A program made the translations under genes and the position numbers. A DNA stretch of 64,000 nucleotides. Source: an uncultured Granulosicoccaceae bacterium. GTDB lineage: Bacteria > Pseudomonadota > Gammaproteobacteria > Granulosicoccales > Granulosicoccaceae. Numbering within the stretch: position 1 is the stretch's first letter; each line of letters begins with the position of its first letter. This document shows positions 63,211 to 64,000 of this stretch, piece after piece. The notes under the pieces are model-generated. The model made no database searches. It saw only the letters and a list, made by a program, of their open reading frames with translations, and was not told the origin of the DNA. The stretch is from the NCBI GenBank assembly GCA_937922675.1, contig CALAJN010000005.1, positions 124,001 through 188,000 of the forward strand. Reading direction: 5' to 3'.

Positions 63211-64000
63211 CTAGTTGGCTCCTGTTGATAACAAGCGCAACACGCGTATCTCACCCTCGGTGGACTGAACCACAAGGCTGCGACGATCGCCCACCGGCTG
63301 CTCACGTATCGCTCCGTCAGCAACATCGCGACGACCCTGGAGCACGCCCGTATTCGCATCCAGCACATGCAGATAGCCCTCAAAGTCTCCAACGACAACG
63401 GAATCCTCGATCAACGCCGGCCCGCTTGGCCTTCGACCACGAAGCGCTTGCTGCACCCAGAGGGTGGAGCCTGAATTCTTGTCCAGAGCGTGCACATGCC
63501 CTTCATCGTCGACGATCACAACCCTTGTGTCATCCACTGCAAGCCCGGATGTCGATGACATGTCGACGGCCCAATCGATCCCGCCTCTGCCTGGTTCCAG
63601 CCGCACGGCTCTACCCTGAAAATTAACCGCATAGATTCCGTCAGCATCCACCACTATGTCAGCATCGACATCGACCATACGCTCGATCTCGGAGCGCCCG
63701 GTCGGGCGGCTCAGCACGGCCTCCCACAACACCCGTCCATTGGCTGAGTTAAGCGCCAGAACACGACCATCATCAAGACCTAACAACACTCCTCCATCGA
63801 CCACCAAGGGACTACTGTATCCGTTGATCGTCAAGGCAGGTGGTGTCCAGGAGCTGGACCAGCGTTCACTGCCATCAGCGAGATCCAGGCGCACGATCCT
63901 GCCGTCAGCACTACGAACAATCGCTGTGTCAAAAGCAAGCGCCACCGGTGCCAGCACGTCGGAGGAGACCTGCGTACGCCACACTTCGTTACCGCTGGTC
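63211..64000 (-). CDS. bamB: Outer membrane assembly protein BamB, N-terminus cut off by the window edge
   Basis: 263 codons visible of about 380-400. The chain enters the window in frame at 64000 (TSGNEVWRT); a GTG at 63984 would be a false start. It is built of PQQ/WD-like beta-propeller repeats, each with a DSAIV, DLADGSERWS, LALNSANGRVLWE, ALDKNSGSTLWVQQAL, VLDANTGVLQGRR type strand set. Lipoprotein part of the Bam complex that folds outer-membrane proteins. The signal and lipobox lie outside the window. Confidence 0.9.
   Translation of the reverse strand, partial: TSGNEVWRTQVSSDVLAPVALAFDTAIVRSADGRIVRLDLADGSERWSSSWTPPALTINGYSSPLVVDGGVLLGLDDGRVLALNSANGRVLWEAVLSRPTGRSEIERMVDVDADIVVDADGIYAVNFQGRAVRLEPGRGGIDWAVDMSSTSGLAVDDTRVVIVDDEGHVHALDKNSGSTLWVQQALRGRRPSGPALIEDSVVVGDFEGYLHVLDANTGVLQGRRDVADGAIREQPVGDRRSLVVQSTEGEIRVLRLLSTGAN

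Noticed and set aside
63190-63215. Stem between der and bamB (GAGCC/GGCTC) as terminator
   Set aside because: It overlaps the bamB stop codon, has mismatches and no T tract, and bamB-der are normally cotranscribed.

Overview
The window looks like chromosomal core sequence of a moderately high-GC, Gram-negative gammaproteobacterium. The evidence is zipA next to smc and ligA, holB followed by pilZ, bamB next to der, and the Pseudomonas-style run rnhB-dnaE-accA-tilS-pyrG-kdsA-eno-ftsB-ispD-ispF. Many predicted lipoproteins and exported proteins also point to an outer membrane. I cannot place it below class; a marine or environmental lineage is a guess. I found no rRNA, tRNA, CRISPR array, insertion sequence or phage gene.

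Layout. 1-8.7 kb (mostly minus strand): 3'-truncated fadE (acyl-CoA dehydrogenase), an Atm1-type ABC exporter, dusA, a phytanoyl-CoA dioxygenase-like oxygenase, and two lipoproteins of unknown function. 8.9-10.4 kb (plus): selO. 10.4-24.3 kb (minus): the core operon run from rnhB to ispF, with a methylthioinosine/methylthioadenosine phosphorylase at its end and a lipocalin lipoprotein upstream where lpxB is commonly found. 24.3-37.3 kb is an accessory-metabolism region on both strands: M24 peptidase-like hydrolase, two-cysteine Asp/Glu racemase-like enzyme, DUF1989 protein, acetyltransferase, M20 peptidase, fructosamine kinase-like protein, histidine phosphatase, CDGSH protein, CoA-transferase, hydroxyacid dehydrogenase, a divergent pair of two-domain SnoaL/NTF2-like proteins, and an M32 carboxypeptidase. 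37.4-50.2 kb (minus): apbE, a small SET-domain gene, pilZ, holB, tmk, mltG, fabF, acpP, fabG, fabD, an unknown exported protein, dapB, ligA and zipA. 50.3-53.8 kb (minus): smc. 54-60.6 kb (plus): an exported vanadium haloperoxidase-like enzyme, two tandem paralogous lipoproteins of 349 residues each, a CysZ/EI24-like membrane protein and an M23 peptidase. 60.6-64 kb (minus): an unknown lipoprotein, der, and bamB truncated at its 5' end by the window edge.

The core genes cover DNA replication (dnaE, holB, ligA, rnhB, tmk), chromosome organisation and division (smc, zipA, ftsB), fatty acid synthesis (accA, fabD, fabG, acpP, fabF), envelope building (kdsA, mltG, dapB, bamB), isoprenoids (ispD, ispF), CTP supply, tRNA modification (dusA, tilS) and ribosome assembly (der). 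Many junctions overlap as ATGA or TGATG, which suggests translational coupling. The least explained material is the tandem lipoprotein pair beside the haloperoxidase-like gene, the divergent SnoaL-like pair, the racemase/M24/DUF1989 group, and the small SET-domain gene with A9 and A7 tracts.
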